A stretch of DNA of 64,000 nucleotides. Origin: Novosphingobium sp. SG751A (lineage in GTDB: Bacteria; Pseudomonadota; Alphaproteobacteria; Sphingomonadales; Sphingomonadaceae). Position numbers and translations under genes: made by a program. Below, piece after piece: positions 9,601 to 18,228 of this stretch; positions within the stretch are counted from its first letter, which is position 1, and each line of letters begins with the position of its first letter. The notes beneath the pieces were generated by a model. That model saw nothing but the letters and a program-made list of their open reading frames with translations. It made no database searches and was not told the DNA's origin. The stretch covers positions 22,485 to 86,484 of the forward strand of contig NZ_JABGCB010000019.1 of the NCBI RefSeq assembly GCF_013149295.1, written 5' to 3'.

Positions 9601-10096
9601 GCTGCGCGCGGCGTTTGAGGCGGTCGATGGTCATTTCCGCCGATTGTTCGCCACACTGTTTCAGGGCGGACCGAATGACAGTGGGATGGCGCATCTGGCG
9701 CTGGTCGATTCGGACGATCCGCTGGAGGCTGGCCTTGAGATCTTCGCCCAGCCGCCGGGCAAGCGCCTGCAATCCCTGACTTTGCTGTCAGGCGGCGAAC
9801 AGGCGTTGACGGCGGTGGCGCTGATCTTTGCGCTGTTCCTGACCAATCCCTCGCCGATCTGCGTGCTGGACGAGGTGGATGCGCCGCTCGACGATGCCAA
9901 TATCGAGCGCTTCTGCGACCTGCTGGAGGCGATGACGCGCGAGACGGAGACGCGCTATCTGGTCGTGACCCATAATGCCGTGACGATGAGCAGGATGCAC
10001 CGCCTGTTCGGCGTGACCATGGTGGAGCGCGGCGTATCGCGGCTGGTCAGTGTGGATCTGAGCGCGGCCGAGCAATTGCTGGCCGAGGCGAGTTAA
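6659..10096 (+). CDS. smc: Chromosome segregation ATPase SMC
   Basis: A 1145-residue condensin-type SMC. The N-terminal head has Walker A GPNGCGKSN (31-39); the C-terminal head has the signature LLSGGEQALTAVALIF (about 1042-1057) and Walker B ICVLDEVDAPLDD (about 1067). Between them are two very Ala/Glu/Arg-rich coiled coils with a hinge near the middle (about 500-620). It holds DNA loops and compacts sister origins with ScpAB. The stop codon overlaps that of convergent ubiA by three bases. Length is normal for alphaproteobacterial SMC. Confidence 0.97.
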   Translation: MRFRRLKLSGFKSFVEPAELRIEPGLTGVVGPNGCGKSNLLEAIRWVMGESSPKSLRGGGMEDVIFAGTATRPPRDFAEVVLSAHDSAGEELEVVRRIERGAGSAYRINGRDARQKDVALVFADAATGAHSPALVSQGRIAAVINARPAERRAMLEEAAGIAGLHVRRRDAEQKLRATEANLSRLEDLMAGLESRIAGLRRQARTAERYRHLSEQIRVAEARVLFARWREAAQAADHARAEAVQAEERATAAQARADAAQTAQAQTAQAAIATREALSIAREAASTNTHRLATLNSQWEAAQAKLADLDRQQARLEADRNEADRLTRDAAQALQRLQLELDEARARLAQAEAERPAMAQALQEADSNARAAEIAYAQANAEQARVEAEWRVAEAEIAQTQSRCARTEADLARNGEALAALDRAGDPLADLAGATARRDEAGARLAQAREKLNASQERRAALLGQRDAAASALSAARADLAGVEREFQALQRDRETRAKAQKNAAGRRLALDHVRAAPGYERALAAVLGRDAKAPLGEAGAEGRFWTGAAPPVPVAQSLAAHVPACPAELAARLALVWVDEADDGRPLKPGEWLVTRAGHVRRWDGFVARGEGAAEAARMEADNRFLALEAQISPLREALAQAEAEADAVAVALALAQHETAGFERDVAAAADAERAALRAMDAAEAARDRAAARRAELRAAAFDLTQQRDAARAEQEAALKRRSALPAPDTGRAILETARLRHEAARSNHQSATALLATQDQNMAVARERVHAQSGEIRNWQNRASDAAKRLAQMAGRIEEIAQDRAVHAARPPAIQAEMDGVEQEQQALSQTHAQAESAMAQAGHEATEAERELTGAQETLLAAREARAGALARLENENARRAEFNRASGERFQCPPPLLPPRFGFAEAEVGTAGEESRAMDRWAADRERLGPVNLIAAQELAAAEERAGESIRERAELAEAVNRLRGSIGNLNREGRERLRAAFEAVDGHFRRLFATLFQGGPNDSGMAHLALVDSDDPLEAGLEIFAQPPGKRLQSLTLLSGGEQALTAVALIFALFLTNPSPICVLDEVDAPLDDANIERFCDLLEAMTRETETRYLVVTHNAVTMSRMHRLFGVTMVERGVSRLVSVDLSAAEQLLAEAS

Positions 10097-11004
10097 GCGT
10101 TTCCGACCACCAGACAGGCCAGCGCCATCAGGAACCCGGCAAAGCGGTTCGAGCGAAAGCGGGCCAGCGCATTGTCGCCATCATCCTGTTTCAGCGTCCC
10201 CACCTGCCACAGGAAATGCAGCCCTACCGGCAAGAGCGCCAGCAAGGCCAGCGCATCGTACCGCACCAGCCACAAGGCCCCCGCCCAGCAGCCCAGCGCC
10301 ATGGTGTAAAGCGCGCCGACTCCCGCATGCACATACCGCCCGAACGACAGCGCCGAGGAACCGATGCCCACCAGCGCATCATCATCGCGGTCCTGCAACG
10401 CATAAATCGTGTCATAGGCCATGCACCACGCCCAGCAGCCCGCATAGAGCAGCCCCAGCACGCCCAGCCCGTCAAACCCGCGCATCTCGACCCAGCCGAC
10501 CGGCGCGCCCCATGTGAAGACCAGCCCCAGCCACGCCTGCGGCCAGCCGGTGATCCGCTTCATAAAGGGATAGGCCGCCACCAGCGCCAGCGAACCCAAC
10601 GCCACCAGTTGCGCCTGCCACCGCAGTTGCAGCAGCACGAGCAGGCCGATCAGGCAAAGGCCGATCAGCCAGATCCATGCAGATTTCTTGCTCACCCGCC
10701 CGCTGGCGATGGGGCGCAGAGCGGTGCGCGCCACGCGGCGGTCGATATCCACATCCACGATGTCATTGTAAACACAGCCCGCCCCGCGCATCACCACGCT
10801 GCCCAGCAGGAGCCAGAGCAGCAGGCCCCAGCGCGCCGCGCCACCCGCCAGCAGCACACCCCACGCGCAGGGCCAGAACAGCAGCCACCAGCCGATGGGC
10901 CGATCCAACCGTGCCAGAGAGGCATAATCGCGCGCCGCAGCGGGCAGCAGCCCCATGATGCCGCGATGCTCGCTGTCGGGTACGATCTGGACGGTTTCGC
11001 TCAT
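10093..11004 (-). CDS. ubiA: 4-hydroxybenzoate polyprenyltransferase UbiA
   Basis: An integral membrane prenyltransferase that attaches the polyprenyl tail to 4-hydroxybenzoate in ubiquinone synthesis. The first Asp-rich motif YNDIVDVDIDR and the second DTIYALQDRDDD bind Mg2+-prenyl diphosphate. About eight to nine hydrophobic helices are visible. I chose ATG 11004 (303 residues, MSETVQIVPDS); an in-frame start at 11028 adds eight residues. It is divergent from rsmE with 48 bases between starts. Confidence 0.95.
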   Translation of the reverse strand: MSETVQIVPDSEHRGIMGLLPAAARDYASLARLDRPIGWWLLFWPCAWGVLLAGGAARWGLLLWLLLGSVVMRGAGCVYNDIVDVDIDRRVARTALRPIASGRVSKKSAWIWLIGLCLIGLLVLLQLRWQAQLVALGSLALVAAYPFMKRITGWPQAWLGLVFTWGAPVGWVEMRGFDGLGVLGLLYAGCWAWCMAYDTIYALQDRDDDALVGIGSSALSFGRYVHAGVGALYTMALGCWAGALWLVRYDALALLALLPVGLHFLWQVGTLKQDDGDNALARFRSNRFAGFLMALACLVVGNA

Positions 11005-11052
11005 GCGCCATGCCATAGCGTGGCGCACCGCAATCGGCTAGAGCGCGAGGCT

Positions 11053-11814
11053 ATGAGCGATCATCTTCCTGCCACACCCGCCTGGCCCCCGCGCAGCGCG
11101 CCGCGCCTGTTCGTCGAAACGCCCCTCTCGCAAGGCGCGCAGGTCAGCATTGACGGGCCTCAGGCGCATTATCTGGGCCGCGTCATGCGCGTGGGGCCGG
11201 GGGATGCGGTGATCCTTTGCGATGATCTGTCGGGCGAATGGGCGGCGCGGGCCGTCTCGGTGGGCAAGCGCAATCTGGTGCTGGAATGCGTGGACCTGCT
11301 TCGCGGGCGCGAGGCGGTGCCCGATTTCACGCTTTGCGCGGGGCTGCTCAAAAAGGATCGCTTCGATCTGGTGCTGGAAAAGGCCTGCGAATTGGGGGTG
11401 CGCCATATTCAGCCGGTGCTGACGCGGCGCTGCGTGGCGGATAAATTGAACCTCGAGCGCGCCCGCGCCACGCTGATCGAGGCGGCCGAGCAATGCGCGC
11501 GCACCGCCCTGCCCAAGATTGCGGCGCCGGTGCGATTGGATGCGTTGTTGCGCGAATGGGAGGCGCCGCGCGCCCTGTTCTTTGCCGATGAACAGGGCGG
11601 CGCGCCCGCGCTGGCCACCTTTGCCGCCCATTCCGGCCCCGCCGCGTTGCTGACCGGGCCGGAGGGGGGCTTTACCGACGAGGAGCGCGCCGCCATCCGC
11701 GCCCATTCATCGGCCCATGCGATTACCCTGGGGCCGCGTATTTTGCGGGGCGAAACCGCCTGTATCGCGGCCACAGCGCTGTGGATGGGCGGCATGGGTG
11801 ACTGGGGCGCATAA
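11053..11814 (+). CDS. rsmE: 16S rRNA (uracil1498-N3)-methyltransferase RsmE
   Basis: A 253-residue SPOUT-family methyltransferase acting on U1498 of 16S rRNA. The SAM-binding trefoil-knot residues are visible in LLTGPEGGFTDEE and LGPRILRGETA near the C-terminus, with a PUA-like N-terminal domain (RLFVETPLSQGAQVSIDG). The open frame extends far upstream through ubiA but that part is antisense shadow; ATG 11053 gives the normal family length. It ends 79 bases before gshA. Confidence 0.95.
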   Translation: MSDHLPATPAWPPRSAPRLFVETPLSQGAQVSIDGPQAHYLGRVMRVGPGDAVILCDDLSGEWAARAVSVGKRNLVLECVDLLRGREAVPDFTLCAGLLKKDRFDLVLEKACELGVRHIQPVLTRRCVADKLNLERARATLIEAAEQCARTALPKIAAPVRLDALLREWEAPRALFFADEQGGAPALATFAAHSGPAALLTGPEGGFTDEERAAIRAHSSAHAITLGPRILRGETACIAATALWMGGMGDWGA

Positions 11815-11893
11815 TCAAGATGCCTCTGACATCGTAAGGTGAATAGATTTTCTCGCTAGCGCAAAGTGTTTTGGCCCACTAGGAAGTCGCGCC

Positions 11894-13264
11894 ATGAGCA
11901 CTCGCGAAGCGACCGACCAGCATGATCCCCTGATTTCCGGGCTGGATCAACTTGCCTCTCCGATGCAGGAGGGCGAGAAACCACGCGCCCAATGGCGCAT
12001 CGGCACCGAGCATGAAAAGATTGTCTATCGCGGTGCCGACCGCCACGCCCCGGCCTATGATGAGGCGGGCGGCATTCGCGACCTGCTGATGGGGCTCAAG
12101 CCCTATGGCTGGAGCGAGATTATGGAGGGCGACCACGTCATCGCCCTCAAGGGCAGCGATGGCGCGGTCAGCCTTGAACCGGCGGGTCAGATCGAATTGT
12201 CGGGCGCGCCGCTCGAAAATCTGCACGAAACAGATGCTGAAACCCGCCGCCATATCGATCAGGTGAAGGCCGTGGGCGCGGGCAGTGATCTGGGCTTCCT
12301 CAGCCTTGGCCTTTATCCCGACAAGCGGCGCGACGAATTGCCGATCATGCCCAAGGGCCGCTATGACATTATGCTGCGCCATATGCCGCGCGTGGGGTCG
12401 ATGGGGCTGGACATGATGCTGCGCACCTGCACCATCCAGACCAATCTGGATTACAGCAGCGAAGCCGACATGGTACAGAAGTTCCGCGTTTCGCTGGCGC
12501 TGCAACCTCTGGCCACCGCGCTTTTCGCCAATTCGCCTTTTCTTGAGGGGCGGCCCAACGGCTACCTTTCCTATCGCAGCCATATCTGGTCGGACACCGA
12601 TCCGGCGCGTACCGGCATGCTGCCCTTCGTGTTCGAGGATGGTTTCGGATACGAGCGTTATGTCGAGTATATGCTTGATGTGCCGATGTATTTCGTGTTC
12701 CGCGATGGCAAGTATATTGATGCCGCGGGCCAGTCCTTCCGCGACTTCCTGAATGGCCAGCTGCCCGCTCTTCCCGGCGAACGCCCGACGATCGGTGACT
12801 GGCAGGATCACCTGTCCACAGCCTTCCCCGAAGTGCGTTTGAAGAGCTTCCTTGAAATGCGCGGCGCCGATGGCGGGCCGGTTGAACGGATCGTGGCGCT
12901 GCCCGCCCTCTGGGTCGGCCTGCTTTATGATCAGGGCGCGCTCGATGCCGCTTGGGATCTGGTCAAGGGCTGGAGCATGGAGGAACGCGAGATCCTGCGC
13001 TCGAGCGTACCCAAGCTGGCGCTGGATGCACCGATTGCCGGGGGCCGGTTGGGAGATATCGCGGGCGAAGTGCTGGCCATTGCCCGGGCCGGTCTGAAAT
13101 CACGTGCACGGTTGAACGGCGAGGGCGCGGATGAAACCCGCTATCTCGCCCCCCTCGACGAAATCGTGGCCAGCGGCAAGGTCCCTGCTCAGCTTTGGCT
13201 GGACCGCTATCATGGCGAATGGGGCGGCGATCTCAGCCGCGTTTACGACGAAGCCAGCTTCTAA
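11894..13264 (+). CDS. gshA: Glutamate-cysteine ligase
   Basis: A 456-residue ligase of the plant/alphaproteobacterial GCS class, catalysing the first step of glutathione synthesis. Recognisable segments are WRIGTEHEKIVYR (ATP/Glu site near the N-terminus), LEPAGQIELSGAPLENLHET, and the cysteine-site region MLRTCTIQTNLDYSSEADM. An AGGAAG ribosome site lies 8 bases before the ATG. It ends overlapping, tail to tail, with the next minus-strand gene by four bases. Confidence 0.95.
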   Translation: MSTREATDQHDPLISGLDQLASPMQEGEKPRAQWRIGTEHEKIVYRGADRHAPAYDEAGGIRDLLMGLKPYGWSEIMEGDHVIALKGSDGAVSLEPAGQIELSGAPLENLHETDAETRRHIDQVKAVGAGSDLGFLSLGLYPDKRRDELPIMPKGRYDIMLRHMPRVGSMGLDMMLRTCTIQTNLDYSSEADMVQKFRVSLALQPLATALFANSPFLEGRPNGYLSYRSHIWSDTDPARTGMLPFVFEDGFGYERYVEYMLDVPMYFVFRDGKYIDAAGQSFRDFLNGQLPALPGERPTIGDWQDHLSTAFPEVRLKSFLEMRGADGGPVERIVALPALWVGLLYDQGALDAAWDLVKGWSMEEREILRSSVPKLALDAPIAGGRLGDIAGEVLAIARAGLKSRARLNGEGADETRYLAPLDEIVASGKVPAQLWLDRYHGEWGGDLSRVYDEASF

Positions 13265-14565
13265 AATACACGCTTGAGCAGGCGCGTAATCGGCGCGCCT
13301 GTTTCGGCCCATGCCCAATAGGCGCGATATTTGGCATCCTGCCCCAACAGATGCCGCTCCTCGGTCTTGGCACGCCACCAATAGACCGCACTGACCATCG
13401 CCAGAATTGCGGTGTTGCGCATGCAATCAACCAGCGATCCGGTGGGACTGAGAAAAGGCAGCGTCACCGACCACCAGAACAGATTCTTCGACACATAAGC
13501 CGGATGGCGCGTCAGTCGATAAGGCCCATGGGTGATGACCCCGCGATAGGTCAGATTGGAAAAGCGCAGGCCGAACACCATCGTCGCCCAACCGTAAACG
13601 CCTGTGAGCGCCACCAACCACGCCCCCCACCCCCATAGCGCCCATTCATGCCCGGCCAGCCATTGCGACCATTCCGCCGTGCCGGGGTGATAATCGAGCG
13701 GCCCATTGCCCCCCATCATGATGAAGGGCGGATAGCACACCAGCGCCGCCACCCAGCCGTCAAGGTACGGGTTGGCGCTGCGAATATGCGCGTCCAAGGG
13801 ACGCAGAGTGAAGAGATAGCCCGCTGTGCCAATCTGCACGTCGATCATGAAAAGCCACGTTATCAGCCAGTTGGTCAGCGCCACCGGATCGCCCAACCCG
13901 GCCCCGTCGAAATGCACCACCGCCGCAAAGCCACCCGGCAGAATCGAAAGCATAAAGGCCGTGAAAAACCCCTTCACTGCCCAGCGTCGCGCATGGAGCA
14001 GAACCTGCCCCCCATCGGCCCCATCCCGGCCCAGAACCCACGCCCCGCAATGCCACGCCCCATCGCGCGGATCGATCAGCACCCGGTCCAGCCACAAGAC
14101 ATAGGGCACCGAGAGCAAAGCCATCGGCACCACGCCCAAGCCGATCAGGCGGATGCCAAACAGCCATGGCTCCTGCCAATAAAAGCGGAACAGGCAATAG
14201 GCCGTGCCGATCACCGCCCATGTCACCCACAGGCCCACCAGCTTGACCGCGCTGATGCCCAGCACATCGCGCAAGGGGCGAGGATGAGCCCAGTCGATAC
14301 CGGTCGAGGCCCGCCGATGCACCTTGTCCACCAACACCGACCACAAGGCCATCGCGCCCGAGGACAGAGCCAGCGCCATCACCGCCGTATAAGGCCCCGC
14401 CAAAGGCTCCCTTGGCCCGCCCAGATCAAGCGCGTCCGCCACCATCGGCCATGACCGGCAGACCATCACCCAGGCTACCAGCACGGCCAGCCCCACCAGC
14501 CCGACACTGGCGGAAACATCGCTTTGCGGTCTGCTGACGACAGAAGGGCTGGCGGAACAATCCAT
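13261..14565 (-). CDS. Polytopic membrane protein with ICMT/PEMT-like methyltransferase end
   Basis: A protein of about 434 residues (441 if it starts at 14586) with roughly ten hydrophobic helices. The last 120 residues match the isoprenylcysteine carboxyl methyltransferase/phospholipid methyltransferase pattern: GPYRLTRHPAYVSKNLFWW, then RAKTEERHLLGQDAKYRAY. The N-terminal 300 residues are extra membrane helices without a family I recognise. A substrate cannot be named; small-molecule or lipid methylation is the best guess. The start codon at 14565 lies in the loop of a perfect hairpin (14545-14577), so its exact start is uncertain. It follows bamB on the same strand. Confidence 0.7.
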   Translation of the reverse strand: MDCSASPSVVSRPQSDVSASVGLVGLAVLVAWVMVCRSWPMVADALDLGGPREPLAGPYTAVMALALSSGAMALWSVLVDKVHRRASTGIDWAHPRPLRDVLGISAVKLVGLWVTWAVIGTAYCLFRFYWQEPWLFGIRLIGLGVVPMALLSVPYVLWLDRVLIDPRDGAWHCGAWVLGRDGADGGQVLLHARRWAVKGFFTAFMLSILPGGFAAVVHFDGAGLGDPVALTNWLITWLFMIDVQIGTAGYLFTLRPLDAHIRSANPYLDGWVAALVCYPPFIMMGGNGPLDYHPGTAEWSQWLAGHEWALWGWGAWLVALTGVYGWATMVFGLRFSNLTYRGVITHGPYRLTRHPAYVSKNLFWWSVTLPFLSPTGSLVDCMRNTAILAMVSAVYWWRAKTEERHLLGQDAKYRAYWAWAETGAPITRLLKRVF

Positions 14566-14577
14566 TCCGCCAGCCCT
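14545..14577 (-). terminator. Perfect 13-bp hairpin at the bamB / membrane-gene junction
   Basis: AGGGCTGGCGGAA (14545-14557) is repeated inverted at 14565-14577 with a 7-base loop. It sits 33 bases past the bamB stop and could be its terminator, but only a short, interrupted T stretch follows on the minus strand. The candidate ATG of the downstream gene lies at the loop edge, so the hairpin may instead gate its translation. Confidence 0.5.
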
Positions 14578-14609
14578 AGCAGCCACTGGTTAAGAGTGCG
14601 GAAACGCTC

Positions 14610-15968
14610 TTACTTCAACGCGGTAATCCGGCCGGAATCGTCCAGCAGATAAAGGATGCCATTGGCCACGATCGGGGCCAGCGTGATCGGCGCCTTGACC
14701 TCGGTATAGAACTTGGACACGCCGTCCATCGCGCTTACCACATGGACCTCGCCACGGCTGTTGGCCACCCACAGGCGGTCGCCCGCCAGCACCGGGCCGG
14801 TCCAGAAGATCGGGCCTTCCTTCTTCTTGGGCTTGGTCCAGCGGTTGAGCTGGGCCACCCAGCGCACCTTGCCGCTGGCCTTGGAAATGCACAGCAGCTT
14901 GGCTTCGTCGGTCAACGTGAAGATCCAGTCGCCCGCAATCGCCGGAGTGGAAATGCCCGCCAGATTCAGCTCCCAAAGGCGCTGGCCCGTCACGAGTTCA
15001 TAGGCGGCCATACGCCCGCCCTGACCCAGCGCATAGATGCGGCCACGGTCGATGATCGGATCAGCGTCAATATCGGTCAACACGCCCACCGAGGTGGAGA
15101 GCGACGTGCGCGAAAGAGCGTCATTCCACAAGGTCCGGCCATTTTCATAGCGATAGGCGATCAGTTCCCCGGTTGAGAAACCGGCGACCACCGAACCCTG
15201 CCCCGCCGCCGGCGCAGCGACGCCAAAAACGCCCGTCGCGCCCAGCGAAGCCGCTTCCTGCCACAGACCGGTGCCGTCCTCGATCTTGAGCGCGTGGATC
15301 TCGTTATTCTGCGTCATCACATAGACCGCGCCAAAGGCCACCGTAGGCGATCCGCGCAGCGGGCCTGCGGGGCGCACCTTCCATGCGATCTTGCCGGTCT
15401 TGGCGTCCAGCGCGGCAACATCGCCCACGCCCGTCGTCACATAGACGCGGCCAGAATCATACGAAGCGCCACCTCCGAACACCGCCTCGCCCGCGCCGCC
15501 GGTAACCTGCAGCGTCTGAGTCCATTGCGGAGCGCCCGTGGCGGCATCAAAGGCGTGCAGCACACCATCGGTGTCGAACACGAACATCGAGCCGCCGCCG
15601 ATCACCGGAGAAGCGCCCAGACGGCGCCGTTCGTTGGAGCCGGCCACGCGCACTTCCCAGATCGGCTTGGGGCTCTCGCCCAGCGTCAGGTTGCCGTAGC
15701 TCTTCGAAGCCGAACCGCCCGGCTGCGCCCATTCGGTATTGGGCTGGGCCAGAGGCAGCACGACCGCCATCGTGGCGATGTCCATATCCGCCTGCGCCGA
15801 GGATTCGACGCGGCTCAGGATCGGTTCGCGCTTGCCGGTGGTGGGCGTGGTCGGCTTGGGCTTGCGGCCCAGCTTGGGTCCGCCGCCGCAGGCCGACAGT
15901 GCGGCGATCAGCGCCACCGACAGCAGCGCACGGCCCGGATTACGACGGAAGGAGGCAAGAGACTTCAT
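14610..15968 (-). CDS. bamB: Outer membrane assembly lipoprotein BamB
   Basis: A 452-residue PQQ-repeat beta-propeller lipoprotein. The signal peptide ends in the lipobox LSAC; repeated units such as VLHAFDAATGAPQWTQTL and VAALDAKTGKIAWKV are the propeller blades. BamB scaffolds BamA and helps insert outer-membrane beta-barrels. It follows the TPR gene by 32 bases, matching the yfgM-bamB pairing of other proteobacteria. The der GTPase gene often found next is absent; a membrane protein gene follows instead. Confidence 0.95.
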   Translation of the reverse strand: MKSLASFRRNPGRALLSVALIAALSACGGGPKLGRKPKPTTPTTGKREPILSRVESSAQADMDIATMAVVLPLAQPNTEWAQPGGSASKSYGNLTLGESPKPIWEVRVAGSNERRRLGASPVIGGGSMFVFDTDGVLHAFDAATGAPQWTQTLQVTGGAGEAVFGGGASYDSGRVYVTTGVGDVAALDAKTGKIAWKVRPAGPLRGSPTVAFGAVYVMTQNNEIHALKIEDGTGLWQEAASLGATGVFGVAAPAAGQGSVVAGFSTGELIAYRYENGRTLWNDALSRTSLSTSVGVLTDIDADPIIDRGRIYALGQGGRMAAYELVTGQRLWELNLAGISTPAIAGDWIFTLTDEAKLLCISKASGKVRWVAQLNRWTKPKKKEGPIFWTGPVLAGDRLWVANSRGEVHVVSAMDGVSKFYTEVKAPITLAPIVANGILYLLDDSGRITALK

Positions 15969-16000
15969 GAGGCAGGTCCTTAAGGTCCGTCAGGAATGGA

Positions 16001-16945
16001 TCAGGGCTGAGTGGGGGCGGGCACAGCAGGCGTCGCGGCGCCGGGCTTGCCCACCATCAGGGGGATTTCGGGCGTGGCCGCCTTGGGTTTTGCTGCCTTG
16101 GCCGTGGGCGCCGCCTTTGCGGGCGCAGGGGCCGAAGCAGCCGCAGGCGCGGCCTCGACCGGCGCGGCTGGGGCCGGAGCAGCGCCCGGCTGGGGCGCGT
16201 TCAACTCGATCGGCCGGGCCACATCGTCCACCGCGTCAAAGCCCAACTGGCTGGCGACCTGACGCACGCGGGCGCGCAGGGATTCGGGCTGATCCTTATC
16301 CTTGGCAATCGCGCCGAACAGCGGCGAGGCCAGTTCCTTCTTGCCCTGCTTCAAATAGGCCATGCCCAGCAATTCGCCCGCCGCACCAAACCACGGCGCG
16401 CCCGGCGCGGCCAGAGGCTTCAGCTTGGCGACGACTTCATCGGGCTTCATCTGGTCATAGTTCAGCGAGACCTGGCGCAGCGTGGCGAAATCGCGATAGG
16501 TCTGCGGCGCATTGGCATCAGCGGCCACGGCGGCATAACGCGTGGCGGCGTCCTGTACCTTGCCCTGCTTGGCCAGCAGCCCCGCTTCGACCAGCCGAGC
16601 CACCACCGCCGAACCGGAATCGCTGCCTGCGGCAAGACCATCGAGCGTCTTATTGGCCAGATCCGGGCGGCTCGCCTCGATCTGGTCCAGCGCGATGGTC
16701 AACTGCTCGCCGCGCGTGGCCGCCTGCTGATCCTGATAATGGCCCCACCACAGATAACCGCCCAGCGCCGCCAGACCCAGCACCAGCCCGGCGCCCACCG
16801 GCTTGGCATAGCGGCGGACCACGGTCATCATCTGATCCTCGCGCAGCGCGTCATCCACCTCGCGCAGGAAGGCATCGCCCTGCTGGGCCTGTTGTGCAGC
16901 CAGTTGCTGGGCGCGGGTCTGAGGAGGAGTAGGACGCAGGGCCAA
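16001..16945 (-). CDS. YfgM-like TPR membrane protein
   Basis: A 314-residue protein with one membrane helix (about residues 46-67, GAGLVLGLAALGGYLWW) and a periplasmic tetratricopeptide region (about 75-225). The C-terminal 90 residues are a low-complexity Ala/Pro/Lys tail. The layout and position directly before bamB fit the YfgM (ancillary SecYEG/periplasmic chaperone) family. The A/P/K tail is much longer than in enterobacterial YfgM and might be a wall- or envelope-spanning linker. Confidence 0.82.
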   Translation of the reverse strand: MALRPTPPQTRAQQLAAQQAQQGDAFLREVDDALREDQMMTVVRRYAKPVGAGLVLGLAALGGYLWWGHYQDQQAATRGEQLTIALDQIEASRPDLANKTLDGLAAGSDSGSAVVARLVEAGLLAKQGKVQDAATRYAAVAADANAPQTYRDFATLRQVSLNYDQMKPDEVVAKLKPLAAPGAPWFGAAGELLGMAYLKQGKKELASPLFGAIAKDKDQPESLRARVRQVASQLGFDAVDDVARPIELNAPQPGAAPAPAAPVEAAPAAASAPAPAKAAPTAKAAKPKAATPEIPLMVGKPGAATPAVPAPTQP

Positions 16946-17012
16946 GGGACTTCACTTCCTGATCATCGATGCGGGCGAAAAAGTCACACCGCGTGTAAAA
17001 AAACGAAACTGC

Positions 17013-17040
17013 CGTTTAGCGGATGGGCCGGGCTTTTCAA
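17013..17040 (-). promoter_or_regulatory. Candidate promoter for yfgM-like gene and bamB
   Basis: TTGAAA (17040-17035), 16 bases, TAAACG (17018-17013) on the minus strand, about 70 bases before the ATG at 16945. It lies in the only gap upstream of this pair. The -10 is a poor match to TATAAT, so this is tentative. Confidence 0.4.
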
Positions 17041-17085
17041 CGGCAATGAGACAATCGGCGAGACGGTCCGGCAACAGATCGGCAA

Positions 17086-18228
17086 TTATGGGAAACTATT
17101 GCGCCCCATCGCCCCGGCGTAAAGCGCGCGGTAACGATCGACCATGGTCTTTTCGTCATATTCCGTGATGGCCAGCGCGCGATTCGCCTCGCCGACCGCA
17201 CGGCGCAGATCCGTCTCCCCGGCCAGATGCGCCAGATGGGCGGCAAAGGCACCCTCATCACCCGATGGCGCAATAAAGGCCCGGTTTTTCGCCGACAGCA
17301 TCGGCACAACATCGCCCACATCCGGGCTGACCACCGCCAGACCCGCCGCCATGGCCTCGACCACGCTGATCGGAAACTGCTCGCTGTCAGAAGACAACGC
17401 AAAAAGGTCGAACAGACCCACCACCTTGGCCGGATCGCCGACATGACCGGGAAGATGGACCCGGTGCGCAATATCAAGGCGCAGCGCCTCCTCGCGGATC
17501 GCCTCGCGTTCCGGCCCATCGCCCGCGATCACCAACTGCCATGGCTCGGGCAATGCTGCAAAGGCGCGCACCAGACGCGGCAGATTTTTCACCGGCCGCA
17601 GTCCGGCCAGCGTGCCCAGCCACAATTCGCCCTCGCGCTTAATCACGCGGGGCAGCGCATCGGGCCGGGGCCGCGCAGCATAGGCAGCGGTGCGTATGCC
17701 ATTGGGGATGCGGTGAACCTTGGCCTCGGGCTGCTGCCACACGCCGCGCGCGATGCCCTCCAGCCTTTGCGAACAGACCACCAGAGCGCTAGCTCGGCCA
17801 AGCGCGATCCGGCGATACCAGTTGCGGCTGGATTTCAGGCTGACCGCCTCGTCCTGATTGAACCCGTCCTCATGGTGAACCAAAGGCGGCAGACGCAGGA
17901 TCTGGGCAAACAGAGTATGGGCCAGCACCGCATCCATCGCGCCGAAATTATAGGTCAGTACAAGGTCATAATCCGACATCGCGCTGGCCAGAGCTATCAG
18001 GCGTTTTGGGCTGGGCTTGCCCTGAAGCGAGGGGAAATCGGTGCCTGCCTGCCAGCGGATGCCGGGCATGATGCGGCGTGCGGCCTCCATCGCATCGGGC
18101 ATAGCCGAGACGATCGTGTGGGCCGCCCCCGCGCCAAAAGCGTTGATAAGCTGGACGCAGCGTAATTCCTTGCCGCCGGGGTTAAAGCTGGAATGGAGAT
18201 GCAGAATACGCAACGGATTCGAACTCAT
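17086..18228 (-). CDS. Family-4 glycosyltransferase
   Basis: A 380-residue GT-B glycosyltransferase. The N-terminal domain starts RILHLHSSFNPGGKE; the C-terminal nucleotide-sugar domain has LAGLRPVKNLPRLVRAF, LVIAGDGPER and the EX7E motif EQFPISVVEAMAAG. It probably adds a hexose to a cell-surface glycan or lipid, but donor and acceptor are unknown. Its ATG overlaps the stop of the upstream alpha/beta hydrolase by four bases, so the two are translationally coupled. Confidence 0.9.
   Translation of the reverse strand: MSSNPLRILHLHSSFNPGGKELRCVQLINAFGAGAAHTIVSAMPDAMEAARRIMPGIRWQAGTDFPSLQGKPSPKRLIALASAMSDYDLVLTYNFGAMDAVLAHTLFAQILRLPPLVHHEDGFNQDEAVSLKSSRNWYRRIALGRASALVVCSQRLEGIARGVWQQPEAKVHRIPNGIRTAAYAARPRPDALPRVIKREGELWLGTLAGLRPVKNLPRLVRAFAALPEPWQLVIAGDGPEREAIREEALRLDIAHRVHLPGHVGDPAKVVGLFDLFALSSDSEQFPISVVEAMAAGLAVVSPDVGDVVPMLSAKNRAFIAPSGDEGAFAAHLAHLAGETDLRRAVGEANRALAITEYDEKTMVDRYRALYAGAMGRNSFP

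Noticed and set aside
10216..11052. Long upstream extension of the rsmE frame
   Set aside because: It is antisense to ubiA; the rsmE start at 11053 gives the normal protein length.
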